In this document: positions 10,490 to 22,510 of the stretch, piece after piece
Layout of the letters: the number at the start of each line of letters is the position of its first letter
Position numbering within the stretch: position 1 is the stretch's first letter
NCBI GenBank assembly: GCA_032622095.1
Contig: CP136062.1
Coordinates: 162,190,875-162,254,874 of the forward strand
DNA from: Siphonodentalium dalli
Taxonomy: Eukaryota; Mollusca; Scaphopoda; Gadilida; Siphonodentaliidae
Direction: 5' to 3'
DNA length: 64,000 nucleotides
Translations under genes and position numbers: made by a program
The notes under the pieces: generated by a model
Databases searched by the model: none
What the model saw: the letters and a program-made list of their open reading frames with translations, nothing else
Told to the model about the DNA's origin: nothing

Positions 10490-12540
10490 AAAAAAAATTG
10501 TCGCCAATTTCCATCAAACTTATACATAATCATCTCCATGATATCAGGAGAGGCATCATTTGAGTGAGGGGTGCACTGAAGGGAAGAGGGGCACCAAAAT
10601 GGATAGCAATATTTTTAACACTGATTTCCACCATATTGATATACAATCTTCTCCATCGCGTGACTTAAAGACTCCATAATTGGTGCCATTTGTGTGAGTG
10701 ATTGAGGGGGGGGCACTAAATTTTATAAGAAACTCCATATTAGCAGGAGTCTAATTTTGTGGTTTAAAGATGTAAAAAGTGGGGTCATTCGAGTCAAAGG
10801 TGCATGGAGGGGGAAAGGGACATCAAAATTTATAAAAAATATTTTTAGTGTTTAAATACGCCAAATTGGTTCCACTTGTGTGAGAGATTGGGCACGTCTG
10901 TCTGTCTGGCAGTGCTCTAAATAACTTCACAGGTGATAACTTCACTAAATTTGATATGAATTTGTTTTGTCACCGATTACCACCAAACGTATACATAATC
11001 AATCATCTCCATGATATCAGGAATCTAATGTTGTGGTGTAAAGCTGTTAAAAGTGGCGTCATTCAAGTAAGGGGCGGGGAAGAAGGGGATAGAGGCACCA
11101 AATTAACGTTATTCTCCATGATACAAGGAATATATTCTTGTGATTTAAAGAGACCAAATTGGTGCCATTTTGATGAAAAATGGGAGGGGGCACTAAATTT
11201 TATAAGAATTTGATTAGTCGGTGATTACCACCAAACTTATGAATACTCATCTCAATGATAGTAGGAGTCTAATTGTGTGATTTTAACCCTTTACCCAACA
11301 GAAGGGCCCTGTGCCAATGCATTCTCTTATATATGCGAGTCGACCATAGGTCGCCTCGCATATATAAGAGAATGCATTGGCCTAAAAAAAATATTTTTTT
11401 AACACTTTTTACCATTTTTTCTTACATTCTTTAACAATTTTATATAATTTTTAATGTGTTAAGCCAATGCATTCTCTTATATATGCGAGGCGACCTATGG
11501 TCGACTCGCATATATAAGAGAATGCATTGGCACAGGGCCCTTCTGTTGGGTAAAGGGTTAAGATGTCAAAAGTGGGGGTGTTCAAGTCAGAGTGCATGGA
11601 GGGGTAGAGGGATGCCAAAATTGATAACTAATATTTTTATCCCCGATTTCCACCAAATTGATACATATTCTTCTCCGTGATACGAGGAATCTGATACGAA
11701 TTTGTTTAGTCGCTGATTTCCAACAACTGTATATAATATGTCAAATGTGGCGCCGCTTGTCAGGGATAGGAAGGAAAACTGATAAAATATATTTAGTGCC
11801 AATTTCCACCAAATTCAAGCACGTTCTTGTCTAATGATATGAGGAATTAAATCATGTGGGTTAAAGATGCACAATTGGTGCCTATGTTTGCAAATATCTG
11901 TCTGTCTGGCTGTGTTCTATATAACAAAAAGAGGGAGGTCAGCAAAAATGATGAAATATTTTTTACCCCGATAATACATAATCATCTCCATTATATGGCG
12001 CCAAGAGAGTCAGGGGTACACGGAGGGAGAGATGGTACCAACATTGATAAAAACAACATTTTTAGCACCGATTTCCAGGAAATTGATATGTATTCTTCTC
12101 CATGATATGAGAAATCTAATCGTGTGATATAAAGATGCCAAATTGGTGATGTTTGGTCAGAAATGGGGTGGGGGGGGGGTTACATTATACCTGACAAGAA
12201 TTTGTTTAGTTGCCGATTACCACCAAACTTATACATAATCGTGTCCATTATATCAGGGGTCTAATGGACGTGTGGTATAAATATGTCAAAAATGGAGCCG
12301 TTTGAGTCATGAATGAGGAGGGGAGGGGCACTGAAGCTGATACAAATATGTTTAGCACTAGTTTCCACCAAATTCATACATGTTCTTCTCCAATGATACG
12401 AGGAATCAAATCATGTGGGCTAATGATGCCACATATGATGCTGTTTGATTCAGGGATGGAGAAAGAAGGGACACTAACATTGATATGAATGTTTTAGTCA
12501 CTGATATCCACAAAAATTATATATAGTCATCTCCATAATT
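10490..12540. repeat. Long array of diverged units with alternating motifs
   Basis: A degenerate array in which two half-units recur: CCGATTACCACCAAACTTAT followed by ACATAATCATCTCCATGATA, and CCGATTTCCACCAAATTGAT followed by TATTCTTCTCCATGATA. The first type appears near 10500, 10970, 11220, 12215 and 12505, the second near 10620, 11645, 12065 and 12360. GGAGGGG-rich patches lie between, including a G10 run at about 12170. A MITE (11283-11561) is inserted in it. Non-coding. Confidence 0.75.
11283..11561. mobile_element. TTAA-flanked piggyBac-like MITE with two inverted hairpin cores
   Basis: TTAA at 11283-11286 and 11558-11561, ends CCCTTTACCCAACAGAAGGG and the inverted form. Two 66-bp hairpins (about 11315-11381 and 11462-11530) are separated by an AT-rich spacer ending TTTTTAATGTGTTAA. 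This is the cleanest example of the double-hairpin cassette in the window and shows its expected length of about 270 bp. It interrupts the 10.5-12.5 kb array. Confidence 0.92.
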
Positions 12541-13360
12541 CATTCTAAGGATGTTTTGGCTTTCAGATTTCACAACCTCGACAAATGCTGATCGAGTTAA
12601 GTCACTTGAACAATTATATCTTCTCAACTGTCATATAGGAACGTGAAACAGGGCATTAATATAGTGAGTTAGCAAAAACAAATACCTAGAAGAATGCAGT
12701 AAAAGTATATTTATCATTCTATTTAAAAGATACATACATTTGTGCAAGATGAGGGACCTTGAACCGCCAGAGGATAGCATGTCAGAATTAATGGCTCATG
12801 TATTATAACACAATTGAGTCTGTCCCATTCAAGATGTTTTCCACAAAAAGAAACAATTTGTCATGAGTGATGGAAATGTATTTATAGATGACCTGTTAAA
12901 AAATAGTGGTCGCAGTGTGCAGTCAAATATAGTTTCTTCTGAGTAGCACATGACTTTTCACGATCCTCCAAAACTGGCATCTCACAAGGGTACATCCGCC
13001 CAATACAGAGGATTTATTTCATTTTTTTAGACCAGCCTAACATAAACAACTTAAAACACCGCTCTGTGTCGGACACATGTAGCTGATATATAGCAACATT
13101 TCTTTTAAACTGAGAATAATTAGCAAGTATAGCACCATGAACAGAGGAGCACTTGGACATTACTTTAAAACATCTGTATGTTCTTGGAGATATGATAACA
13201 AGGTGTCCCCAAAATCTTAGTCTGACCCACTAGATAGATTTATACATCTATAGGTAAAACCCAATTGTCGTCATTAATTTTTGTGAACTAATGTGTCCAT
13301 GATGTTCATGTTTTGATCCCAATAAAAAATATTTAAATAAGAGGTGGCATCAGAGATGCT
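12541..13360. other. Unique intron sequence
   Basis: No gene, repeat unit or element end that I can support. Confidence 0.4.
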
Positions 13361-13361
13361 G

Positions 13362-13880
13362 TGTCTCGTTTTCGGTGGCTTATCGCCGGTGGCTACCGGA
13401 AGGGCCATAACTCTATCAAATTTTATCGGGCCAGGCTCGTTTTCGAACTCGTCCGAAATATTCTTGGCAAGTATGTCTATTCCAAATTTTAAACAAATCG
13501 GAGGACGTTTGTTGAAGTTATCGCGCTAACGAGCTAAAAATTCACGAAAAATGACTAATTAAGGGCCATAACTCTATCAAATTTTATTGGGCCAGGCTGG
13601 TTTTCGAACTCGTCCAGGATATTATTGGAAGACACTTATATACCAAATTTTAGTTGAATCGGATGACGTTTGTTGAAGTTATCGCGCTAACGAGCTCAAA
13701 ATTCGTACAAAATGACTACTTAAGGACCATAACTCTATCAAATTTTATCGGACCGGGCCGGTTTTCTAACTCGTCCGAGGTATTCTTGGGAGACACCTAT
13801 ATATCAAAATTTCAATCAAATAGGATGATGTTTGTTAAATTATCGCGCTAACGAGCTGAAAAATAAACGGTTGAGTTATA
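13362..13880. repeat. Three tandem units of about 161 bp (CCATAACTCTATCAAATTTTA family)
   Basis: AGGRCCATAACTCTATC recurs at 13402, 13562 and 13723. Each unit continues with GTTTTCGAACTCGTCC, ATATACCAAATTT and TTATCGCGCTAACGAGCT. A pyrimidine-rich (CCGCCCGCCCGT) stretch follows at 13890-13932. Open frames on both strands are by-products of the repeat. Confidence 0.85.
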
Positions 13881-14367
13881 AGCAAAACACGCCGCCCGCC
13901 CGCCCGTCCTCCGTCCGCCCGCCCACCGTCCCTCATCAAACTATAAGTCGAGTTTTGGAAAAAAAATCCACTAAAAAACATGTCAATTCCAACCACGTTG
14001 ACTGTACGATTTAAAAAACGATAACGTCTTAAGTACAAGCAGTTGCAAATTAATAAATTCTTCTTTGTTGGTGGGATGAATTAATCGCGGTGAACAAAAT
14101 GACATTCACTCCAACAAGGTCAGCCACTACTTATAATCCTTATATAAGAATGATGTTGTCATTTGGATTACAATTTATGAGAATATGTGTAATACTTTGA
14201 GAGAAAGTGTTCTCTATTCCCACCAAATGTCCACAGCAGATGGTTTCATGTCACTTTAATCTGGACAACGCTGGGTAACCCTGATAGTATATAATATAAA
14301 CGATAGAATTATTTCTCATTGATTGCCTTTTGACATGATGTGTAGGCTATTAATTTTCACAACATAT

Positions 14368-14547
14368 ACAGTAATGCCCTAAATAATTGACTCCTTAACC
14401 ACAGCAGAATTATGAGTAATTTTTCAGGATTTAGTCAGTGAGAGCTTTCCGATGAATGGCAACAAGCCATATTTCCGACTAAATCCTGAACAGTGACCCA
14501 TAATTCAGCTGTGGTCAAAGAGTCGATTACTTAGGGCAATACTGTAT
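14368..14547. mobile_element. Tc1/mariner-like hairpin MITE (C family), copy 1
   Basis: Ends CAGTAATGCCCTAAATAATT and the inverted GGGCAATACTG, bordered by TA. Arms share CTTAACCACAGCAGAATTAT and TTTTCAGGATTTAGTC in inverted order. TA target with CAGT ends is typical of Tc1/mariner derivatives. The left arm lacks part of the loop-proximal segment seen in full copies of about 215 bp. Confidence 0.88.
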
Positions 14548-15084
14548 TGGTTGTTATTTCTATAGTTCCATCTATTTATTTTCATTTGTAGTACCGGTAT
14601 TTCAATTTTGAAATGACTTCTATTAAGTTGGAATTGACTTATTGACTGAATTTGACCCATTGAATTTCATTTGACATATATTTAAACCAAATGGCCACCC
14701 ATATGACCATAACCCAAAATGAAGCCTGCATGATCAGTTTTCTGTGGTGGTATTAGCATGGCAAAATTTATTGCATTCAATTTTGAAAGCCAGTAAAACT
14801 AATCAAGGTTAACATTCAGAAATGAAAACTGCATGAACCCAAATTCTAACAATGGTGCTGGTAAACAATTAGAGACCACACAAAATTGCTCTTGAATGCA
14901 TTGAATAGCATAGTAATAAACTAATACAGGCCAAATTTAATGGAATGCGGACAGTAGAACTAAAGTTATCATCCAGAAGAAAAATGAGTGATGGACGGCC
15001 AATACATAATTGTCTTTGTTTTTTACATAACAGGTGCACACAAATTATTCATACAAATATCTAGAATGAATTAATTGAACATAC

Positions 15085-15198
15085 TTGTAGCACAATCGAC
15101 GGCTGTAAAACCAGTCACACATGTACATGTCCACTGTGAAGCTCCATCAGCACATGTCCCTCCATTCAGACAGGGGTTAGATGCACACTCGTCAACAT
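15085..15198 (-). CDS. EGF-like exon 8 of the window (EGF, 38 aa)
   Basis: Minus-strand internal exon of 114 nt, phase 1-1; acceptor TTTCAG before 15198, donor GTATG from 15084. Starts VDEC with six cysteines. O-glucose consensus CASNPC and O-fucose consensus CLNGGTC are both present. The hydroxylation motif reads CADGASQWTC, with Trp where Tyr/Phe is usual, so this may be a weaker match. The Cys5-Cys6 loop is CVTGFTAVDC. The intron sequence from 15203 on, including most of the polypyrimidine tract, is shared with the element at 60.2 kb. Confidence 0.93.
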
Positions 15199-15469
15199 CT
15201 GAAACAAGAAAACCATAGTCAGAAATGGTAACGCCACCAAGATCATATTATTAGCCATAAATATAAATTATAATACAATTATTCTATAAACTAGCTTTCA
15301 AATTTTATGTGGGAAATTTGCATACTTCTATATTTCAAGTTTTCCCGTTTCTCGTGTTATACATTACTTTCTTCAAACTGTCTTCTTTATTACACAAGCT
15401 GATGGGCCCGACTTCGTCCGGGATGTTTCCCATCTGATTTCCGGCGAAAGGCGCGATTTGACCTTCAAT

Positions 15470-15965
15470 TGACTATTTCGAAAGTCAAGGTCAGGTCAGG
15501 GTCATGATTTGACCCGTCCAAAACACCCCCACCCGGAGAAAAGTACCACTAGGTATCAAATTTCGTCGAAATCCGTCCGTTTTACCCCACTTGACATTTA
15601 ATTAACAATTTTGAAGGTCAAGGTAAGGTCGGAGTCATGATTTGACCCGTCCAAAACACTCCCCCGACAAAAGTAGGGCCTACCAATAGGTATCAAATTT
15701 CGTCGAAATCCATCCGTTTTACCCGATTTGACCTTTGATTGACCACATTGAAGGTCAAGGTCACGCCAATGTCACGATTTGACCCGTTCAAAACACTCCC
15801 CAGACAAAAGTATCCCTAGGTATCAAATTTCGCTGAAATTTGTCCGTTTTACCCAAATTGACCTTGCATTGACAGTTTTAAAGGTCAAGGTCAGGTCGGG
15901 TTCACGATTTGACCCGTCCAAAACACTTCCCGGACACAAACACCCATAAGTATCAAATTACGTTG
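15470..15965 (+). repeat. Tandem units of about 120 bp with TCAAGGTCA motifs
   Basis: Each of about four units has GGTCAAGGTCA or a close form, then ATGATTTGACCCGTCCAAAACAC, then TAGGTATCAAATTTCGTCGA and CCGTTTTACCC. The same units occur at 60460-60830 and inverted at 31420-31690. They hold direct AGGTCA-like half-sites. No coding frame is conserved. Confidence 0.85.
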
Positions 15966-16589
15966 AAATCTATGGAAAGCCGAAGAGGACATGTTAGTTG
16001 CTAATTGCTAGATATACGACGCACGACTTGTCGCGGGATTTTAAAGGTGTTTCAAACTAGGAGATAGAAGGATTCTGCGTTTCAAATGGTGATGAATTAT
16101 AGTAATTTATTCAAATTTTATGGCATAAATTGTTATTAAAACCGTATATACTATAACAAAAGTGAATGACTCGAAAATTAAGTGGGCCTTTAAACAAAGT
16201 CACAATTGCAGTTAGGCTCATCTCATACTCGTTTAATCAGCGATATTCTGCTGCGCAGTTTGTTATAGTTCCCAGTATTCATTGAGCGTTATAGCCCCAC
16301 TGTTATAATTTGCCTTTAGCAGGCGTACTCTTGCCTCAGATTATTGAGATATTAGGTCACACGTAATGACATTAAATCGCATGGAAACATAGCAATTGTG
16401 TGGGCTGCTTGGCGTGAATATTTAATGAGAAATAAAGTCATACGTAATGACATTAAACTCAAGAAAAGCCGCGAAAACAAAACAAAATCACATTTAATGT
16501 TTTAAGTTATTTCCTTCATAAAAAGAATCTTCGTGATAATGAACCCTCCCAATACTTTAGAATATAGAATTAACCTTAAAATAACAAAA

Positions 16590-17210
16590 ACCTTCGGAAT
16601 ACAGAACCTTCGGAATAACGAACCTTCTGATTGGTGAACCTTCGGAATAGCGAACATTCAGAGAAATTTCGGAATAGTGGACATTCTGGATAGTGAACCT
16701 TCGGAATAGAGACATGCCCCCAATATTCATATTATATGCCCAGAGTTCAAAGGTATGGGCCCATAAAATCCTAAATTTGGCCCTTAAAATATTGAACTCC
16801 AAATTGGAGCCCATACAGAACATCACTTAAGTCAACTGTTGTACCTATATCATGTCCCAATGCGGGAGGGTCCACAATATACCACAACATTCATATTATA
16901 TGCCAAGAATTCAAAAGTATGGGCCCACGTAATGACATTAAAACTCAAGAAAACCCGCGAAAACAAAACAAAATCACATTTAATGTTCTAAGTTAAGTTA
17001 TTTCCTCCTGTATCTGTATCGGTATGCGCACAGGATCAGTTCGGATGTGAGCGCACACTCCGTAAAAAGAATCTTTGTGATAATGAACCCTCTCAAATTA
17101 GTCTCAATACTTTAGAATATAGAATTAACCTAAAAATAACAAAAACCTTCAGAATAGAGAACCTTCGGAATAGCGGACCTTCGGGATAGCGAACCTTCAT
17201 AATAGAAACA
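16590..17210 (+). repeat. Two tracts of 16-bp GAACCTTCGGAATAGC repeats
   Basis: Short degenerate tracts at about 16590-16705 and 17145-17210. They are preceded in each case by the same roughly 120-bp sequence (AATCACATTTAATGTT, AAAGAATCTTNGTGATAATG, AGAATATAGAATTAACC), so the region itself is an internal direct duplication of about 500 bp. Matching tracts lie at 62630-62750 and 63165-63295. Confidence 0.8.
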
Positions 17211-17430
17211 TGCCCCCACAAGTACACCGGTGACGTAAACACATGTGCTAATCTTTGTTGTACTATCGTGACTCTATCGGTACGATTTATACTCAGTACG
17301 AAATAACCATAATAATACAGTCGCCCAGTGGATTATCGATCGACCACAGAATATGAAAATCTGCGTACCAAGCAACACCACGTGGGGCGTAACAAATTAA
17401 CAATTAATATGAATGGCATGACAAGCCAAC

Positions 17431-17857
17431 AAATAGTGTGTCTGTCATTTGCACAATGAGGTCCCCAGAGGGTGAATTTAGTTATGCTATCCTGCAGAGC
17501 CGGCTATCACTGAATTCAACTTCTGGGAACCTCATTCTGATTTTGGCCTCATCTTCTGGGAAGTATTTGTAGTCTCAAATCAACATTGTTTTAAATTACT
17601 TTTTCCATTCCGGTAAATTTGTATATCCCCTAATTTGCAGAAGATAAAATGCATAATCGAGGTGACTGATCGATGAACATCACCATCTTCAACTGGTGAA
17701 CCGCAATCTGATCACAAGGTCTCCCATAGAAGTTGAGGCCTAAGCAGAATGAGGTTCCCCCGAGGGTGAATTTGGTGATGCTAGCCTGTCGTGTGGGATA
17801 GCATCACTAAATTCACCCTCTGGGGACCTCATTCTGCAAATGACAGAAACACTATCT
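17431..17857 (-). mobile_element. D-family MITE in reverse orientation
   Basis: Ends AATAGTGTGTCTGTCATTTG and CAAATGACAGAAACACTAT. The middle block reads reversed relative to 18360-18820 (TCTTCTGGGAAGTATTTG then GCATAATCGAGGTGACTG). About 500 bp of unremarkable sequence separates it from the next copy. Confidence 0.85.
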
Positions 17858-18359
17858 GCAGGAGTGAGCATAATTTTTTGTGGTTTCTCAACAAAAGTCA
17901 CCCGGGGCCTAGCTTAATTAATCATGTGACCATAAGTCACCATTTCATCTACTACAAATAAACATGCAGTAATACCATTTGGAAGTTTTATGCATCATAC
18001 AGGCCAAGTAGCAAACAGGGATAATCCAATATTTCTAATTAATAACCAAAATCCCCAACACTGTGCAGACAGTGAGAGAATGGGATTTGCCTGCATGGAA
18101 AGATCTCATATTGATTGAAACCAATTAGATGTATCGGTGGTCACAGTATTGGCAGCTTGTCCTCACCACCAAGCTAGTATTCACATGTTTTGCTACATGT
18201 TGAGCCTGATATCTATAAACAAGTAGGTTTGGCACCTGAAAATCATGTGACTTTTTCCGCCAAGCCACACCGCCATAACATTATACTATTGTAATACCGG
18301 TACACGTTTAGATAACATGACAATTTTGGGTAATAATTGTTGAGAACATCAAAATCCAG

Positions 18360-18820
18360 CAAGTCTGAGTTTAGTGCGCCTGTCAATTGCAGAATGAGGT
18401 CCCCAGAGGGTGAATTTAGTGATGCTAACTCACATTGTGGGCTAGCATCACCAAATTCACCCTCTTGGGACCTCATTCTGCATGGCCTCATCAGCTATGG
18501 GAGATATAGACTCAGATTTGAAGTTCCCAAATGGTGAATATTGTGATGTACACCCATTGGGAACCTCGATTAAGCAATGTGTCCTCTGCGAATTTGGGGA
18601 TACAGAGAAACTAAACTAAAAAAGAAATAGAATCTATGTGAAATAGTTTCTATAGAAATTTGATAATAAAGAAACTTGCCTGAGAAGATGAGGCCTAAGC
18701 ATAATAAGGTTCCCAGAGGGTGATTTTAGTGATGCTAGACCACTATGCGAGATAGTGTCACTAAATTTACCCTCTGGGGACATCATTCTGCAAATGACAG
18801 ACACACTAAACTCAGACTTG
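18360..18820 (+). mobile_element. D-family MITE, reference-quality copy
   Basis: Inverted ends CAAGTCTGAGTTTAGTG and CACTAAACTCAGACTTG. Each end is itself a stem-loop with CCAGAGGGTGAATTTAGTGA paired to its inverse, and the two are joined by a unique middle of about 250 bp with AAACTAAACTAAAAAAGAAA. No obvious target duplication or coding frame, so the superfamily is unassigned. Confidence 0.88.
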
Positions 18821-18834
18821 CCCTCCAGGCACTT

Positions 18835-18931
18835 TCCACAATATTCATGTTTATGTAGTTTAAACCTTTCTTCACTTAACGGCCCACTTTATTTTTGAAT
18901 CCCCAGAACACATTACATGTATATACAACAT
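18835..18931. repeat. Dispersed repeat that acts as empty site for the 44.1-48.7 kb element
   Basis: The reverse complement reads ATGTAATGTGTTCTGGGGAT followed by TCAAAAATAAAGTGGGCC and AAGTGAAGAAAGG. The same text is found split at 44100-44120 and 48746-48790, with a 4.6-kb element between the halves. It directly abuts a C-family MITE here and there. Confidence 0.85.
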
Positions 18932-19147
18932 ACAGTAATGCCCTAAATAATCGACTCTTTAACCACAGCAGAATTATGGGTAACTTTTCAGGATTTAGTC
19001 AGAAATATGGCATGTTGATATTCATCGGAAAGCTCTCACTGAGAGCTTTCAAATGAATGGCAACAAGCCATATTTCCGACTAAATCCTGAAAAATTACAC
19101 AAAATTCTGCAGTGGTTAAGTAGTCTATTATTTAGAGCATTACTGTA
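18932..19147. mobile_element. Tc1/mariner-like hairpin MITE (C family), copy 2
   Basis: Full-length, about 216 bp, TA-bordered, ends CAGTAATGCCCTAAATAATC and the inverted ATTATTTAGAGCATTACTG. The central loop reads CTCTCACTGAGAGCTTTC. The right arm carries several mismatches (AATTACACAAAATTCTGCAG). Confidence 0.92.
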
Positions 19148-20344
19148 CTCCGTATTATATACCTTTTGGAAGAGGAAGCTCCAAAACATTGTATTATTAA
19201 ATTATCCAGTCGAATATACTGTGGACATGTTGTTTTTGTCAAGATACCAACATTTGTTCTGTGCTTAATTTTGATCTGGTATGTACTGCCAGTTTATAAT
19301 TCTCAATGGAAGGGGAATAACTCTATTTCTTAGTTGTGAATTATGATGCATTCGAATATAAATAACGGGGGAATTAAGTCTTGGAGTGAATCTGAGAATC
19401 TCTCTCTCTCTTGGTGGACACTCCTGGACCACAGCTGTTCTGTATTCAGGGGGAATATATATATTTTTGGTTTATATAACTTATAAATAGCACATGCAAT
19501 TCTGTTGATTTTCACATGTGACTGATGCCGACTGTGGAGATACCTTCAATGTCCGCATGGTAATGAATTTACACGACATAAGCAAACAGCACAACATCGG
19601 AAAACTACACGAGAATTCGGGCAGATTCGGAGGCGTCCGGAATGTCATGTTATTTGTTTGTGGTATAAACTAAACTATGGACACCGTGATTACCGGTGAG
19701 ATATATGTATATTGCTCTCATTCGCACTTGCTCTGATAACTGGGCATCATTTATTTTGGAGGTAGAAGGGGGAGAACTCTTTATGATATAAGCTAATTTA
19801 CAGGAAGAGTTTAGTCCACATTTACATTAACAGAATATATTACTTCCGGTGTTCAAGGCTATAGGTACCCCATCAATGGACAGGACAGTGTGGCATCACC
19901 CATTACTCATTCTGAGATGGGCACCATAAAACAAATTTACAATATATTTTTGGTAAATGTTGTGTATAATGTTATCTGGGCATTCGAAAATTGAGTGGGC
20001 CTTTAAGGGGTGTCCACGCCTGAGCGGATGTCAGGAAATGGAAAGTTTAAATGAACATACACAGAAAACTATATTTAATTGATAAGCTAGGGAACCACCA
20101 ATGAAGTTAATATTATTTTTCTTCACGGGTGATGGGTGTATCCATGGTATGGGAAAATATCTAGGGTGGGGGAGATATCCTTGGGGAGATCATGACGTGG
20201 TAATAACACCCAGACCGTCAGTACTTGAGCATTTTTATGGTGCTGGGACTGAACATTTATTACCACCTGTATTCGGTACTAGACGGCACTCGAATACATA
20301 CATATGTATATGGGGAAAGATACCCAGGCCAGCAGCTATATATG
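19148..20344. other. Unique intron sequence with few landmarks
   Basis: Contains a short CTCTCTCTCT run at 19400 and a GGGTGGGGGAGATATCC patch at 20163 that is echoed at 21275 and 23330. No supported gene. Confidence 0.4.
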
Positions 20345-21125
20345 ACAATGAAAGTGTCAATGACACTGTAGCTCAACTTGGGGAGGAGTTATTTTTTTGC
20401 TGAGCAATGAAAAGAATGATAAAGAAGAAATCACACTGAAGATCCATATAAACTTTGATCATGATCAGATGAGGGATATGGTCTGTAGGTCGCACCAAAT
20501 GATTTATTCATACAAAGAGTAAATTCCAAGATGGCCACTGGCGGCCATAATTTTCATAGAAAATTATTCAAATATGATAGCTGCCATCTAGAGGTGATTC
20601 TAAACATGGCTGTAAATTTTCAAATCAATTCTCAAATAAATGCAGAATGCGACATGTGCTGATGGTTTCAAATTTGAAATCCAAGATGACTGATGTTTTT
20701 TAACAAATTTCGGTCAAAATAGGAGGCTCCCATCTAGAGGTCACCCAAAGATCCATATTAAGTTTGGTGATGAGGGATGTGATCTGCAGGGTGTGCCAAA
20801 TGATTTAGTCATACAAAGAGTAAAATCCAAGATGACAGCAGCCATGTTTTTCATAGTAAATAGTTAAAATTTGATAGCTCCCATCTACAGGTGATCACAA
20901 TCACAATTTATAAATGATCCGGCCATAAATACTGGCTGCAGGGTGTGCTGATTGATTCAAATTTGAAATCCAAGATGGCTGGTGGTGACCATGTTTTTTC
21001 TTCAAAATTTGATAGCTTCCATCTATAGGTCACCCTGAAGCTACATATGAAGTTTGGTGAAGATTGGATGAGGGATACGGCCTGTAGTGTGTGCCGAAGG
21101 AAATTGTTGACAGACGTATGCATAC
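20345..21125 (+). repeat. Array related to the 4.5-5.9 kb AAATCCAAGATGG family
   Basis: Starts with GAAAGTGTCAATGACACTGT. Landmarks AAATCCAAGATGG occur at 20678 and 20965, AAATTCCAAGATGG at 20521 and AAAATCCAAGATGAC at 20822. Units are more diverged than at 5 kb and include TTGATAGCTCCCATCTA. The open frames inside are incidental. Confidence 0.8.
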
Positions 21126-21450
21126 CCGCACACATTCACGATGGATGCCAACCCATGGCAATAGCTCAAACTGAGCTTAAAATCATCTTATTGTTTTTGC
21201 TTTATATATTCATAAAGCTGCGAAAAATTAACTTTATGAGAGAAAAAAAGATTTATGTCATATGTAGCTGCAGGGTGGGGGAGATATCTCCCCCCCCCCC
21301 CACCAACCCCAAACCATGACTGAAACAACTTTTTCTCAGATAAAGCTAATTTCTAGCTGTACATCTCAATGTGCCATTCTGATTGGTACATGGTTATTTC
21401 GATAAGAAATGAGAATTTGTTCATACACTGAAGCTAGAGTATTTAAGCTG

Positions 21451-21606
21451 CAGTAATGCTCTAAATAATCGACTCCTTAACCACAGCAGAATTATGGGTA
21501 ATTTTTCAGGATTTAGTCGGAAATATGGCCTGTTGCCATTCATCGGAAAGCTCTCAGCCATAATTCTGCTGTGGTAAAGGAGTCGATTATTTAGAGCATT
21601 ACTGTA
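21451..21606. mobile_element. Tc1/mariner-like hairpin MITE (C family), copy 3, shortened
   Basis: CAGTAATGCTCTAAATAATC at the left and GATTATTTAGAGCATTACTG at the right. The right arm lost its TTTCCGACTAAATCC segment, giving about 156 bp. Confidence 0.9.
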
Positions 21607-22039
21607 TTAATGCTCATACTAAGTAACGTTACTTGACTTAAACTGAAGTTATGGACTTATTTGAGAATGGAGAATCATAAGATATATATGCATTAAGATA
21701 TGTGATGGATGAAAGTTTGATAGATGGTGTGCATATGTTAATAAAAGTTAAGAAACGCAACCACATGAGAACTACACATGTGTAAATCCCATATGGCCTA
21801 AGGGGTCTCTGGATTCTGTGTTGTTTTAGTAGCCCTCAACAAAAATGTTAAAAGCAGAGAGCCCACCTATCAATTGGTGTTCAGCTGCACCTACTCCAAC
21901 ATAAAATCAATAGACCTCCCTCAGAAAAATATTCAAATTGTAAAACCTACATGAATGTGCAATAAAAACCTCTAAAAGTTTTTGAAAGAAACCCATATGT
22001 ATGAATACTGAATAAAAGGTCAGCCGACCACAGTGTCCA

Positions 22040-22510
22040 CGACAACGTGGCAAGTCGATGCCGCTTTGTTAAAGAAATTTTAAAAAATGTTGAAATGTTC
22101 TAAGTCGAAAGGGTTAATAACTCAGTAAAAAAATAATTTTTCAGTCATCTATATACATGTTGCACATCTCCAATATGCGAGTAATAATACTCTGAAGTTT
22201 CAAATATCTACGATCAAAACTGTAGAAGGAGTTGATTACACCATGAAGGTACCCTCATACAGAAAATTATAAAAAATGTTGAATTTTCTAAGTCGAAAAG
22301 GGTTAATAACTCCGTAAAAAAAACAACAATGGACAACAATATTCTGAAGTTTCAAATCTCTGGGATGAAATCTGTAGGAGATGATTACACCATGAAGGTA
22401 CTCAAAAGTGTGACAGACGGACGGATGGCTCAACGGAGGAACAGACGGATGGACGGAGCCCGTTTCTAGTCTCCCTTTTCTTTCAGAACGTCGGGGGACA
22501 ATAACTATAA
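22040..22510. repeat. Two diverged tandem units of about 190 bp ending in a GACGGAC tract
   Basis: Both units share TTCTAAGTCGAAAAGGGTTAATAACTC, CTGAAGTTTCAAATCTC and GATTACACCATGAAGGTAC (landmarks near 22100/22290 and 22235/22383). A GACGGACGGATGG tract follows at 22416-22460. Non-coding. The 22511-23901 stretch to the right shows no supported gene. Confidence 0.7.

Larger units (their letters stand above)
15203..17390. repeat. Intronic copy of the 60.2-63.5 kb element interior
   Basis: Begins AACAAGAAAACCATAGTCAG, the same as 60198, and runs in parallel to about 17390 versus about 63480. Shared parts are a GCCCGACTTCGTCCGGG lead, a TGACC-rich tandem repeat (15470-15965), ATTAAGTGGGCCTTTAA, and AACCTTCGGAATAG microsatellite tracts. 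Differences include extra sequence at 16036-16085, one more tandem unit here, and no inserted hAT at 16327. The terminal inverted repeats of the 60-kb copy are missing here. Confidence 0.9.

Noticed and set aside
18337-18537. Frames with CRMRSPEGEFSDA-type peptides, also at 3.5, 34.7, 52.9 and 57.4 kb
   Set aside because: They come from the D-family stem-loops. Both strands give similar peptides, as expected from an inverted repeat.
20908-21135. Open frame near 21 kb suggesting a short secreted peptide
   Set aside because: It is within the repeat array at 20345-21125 and has no support beyond being open.
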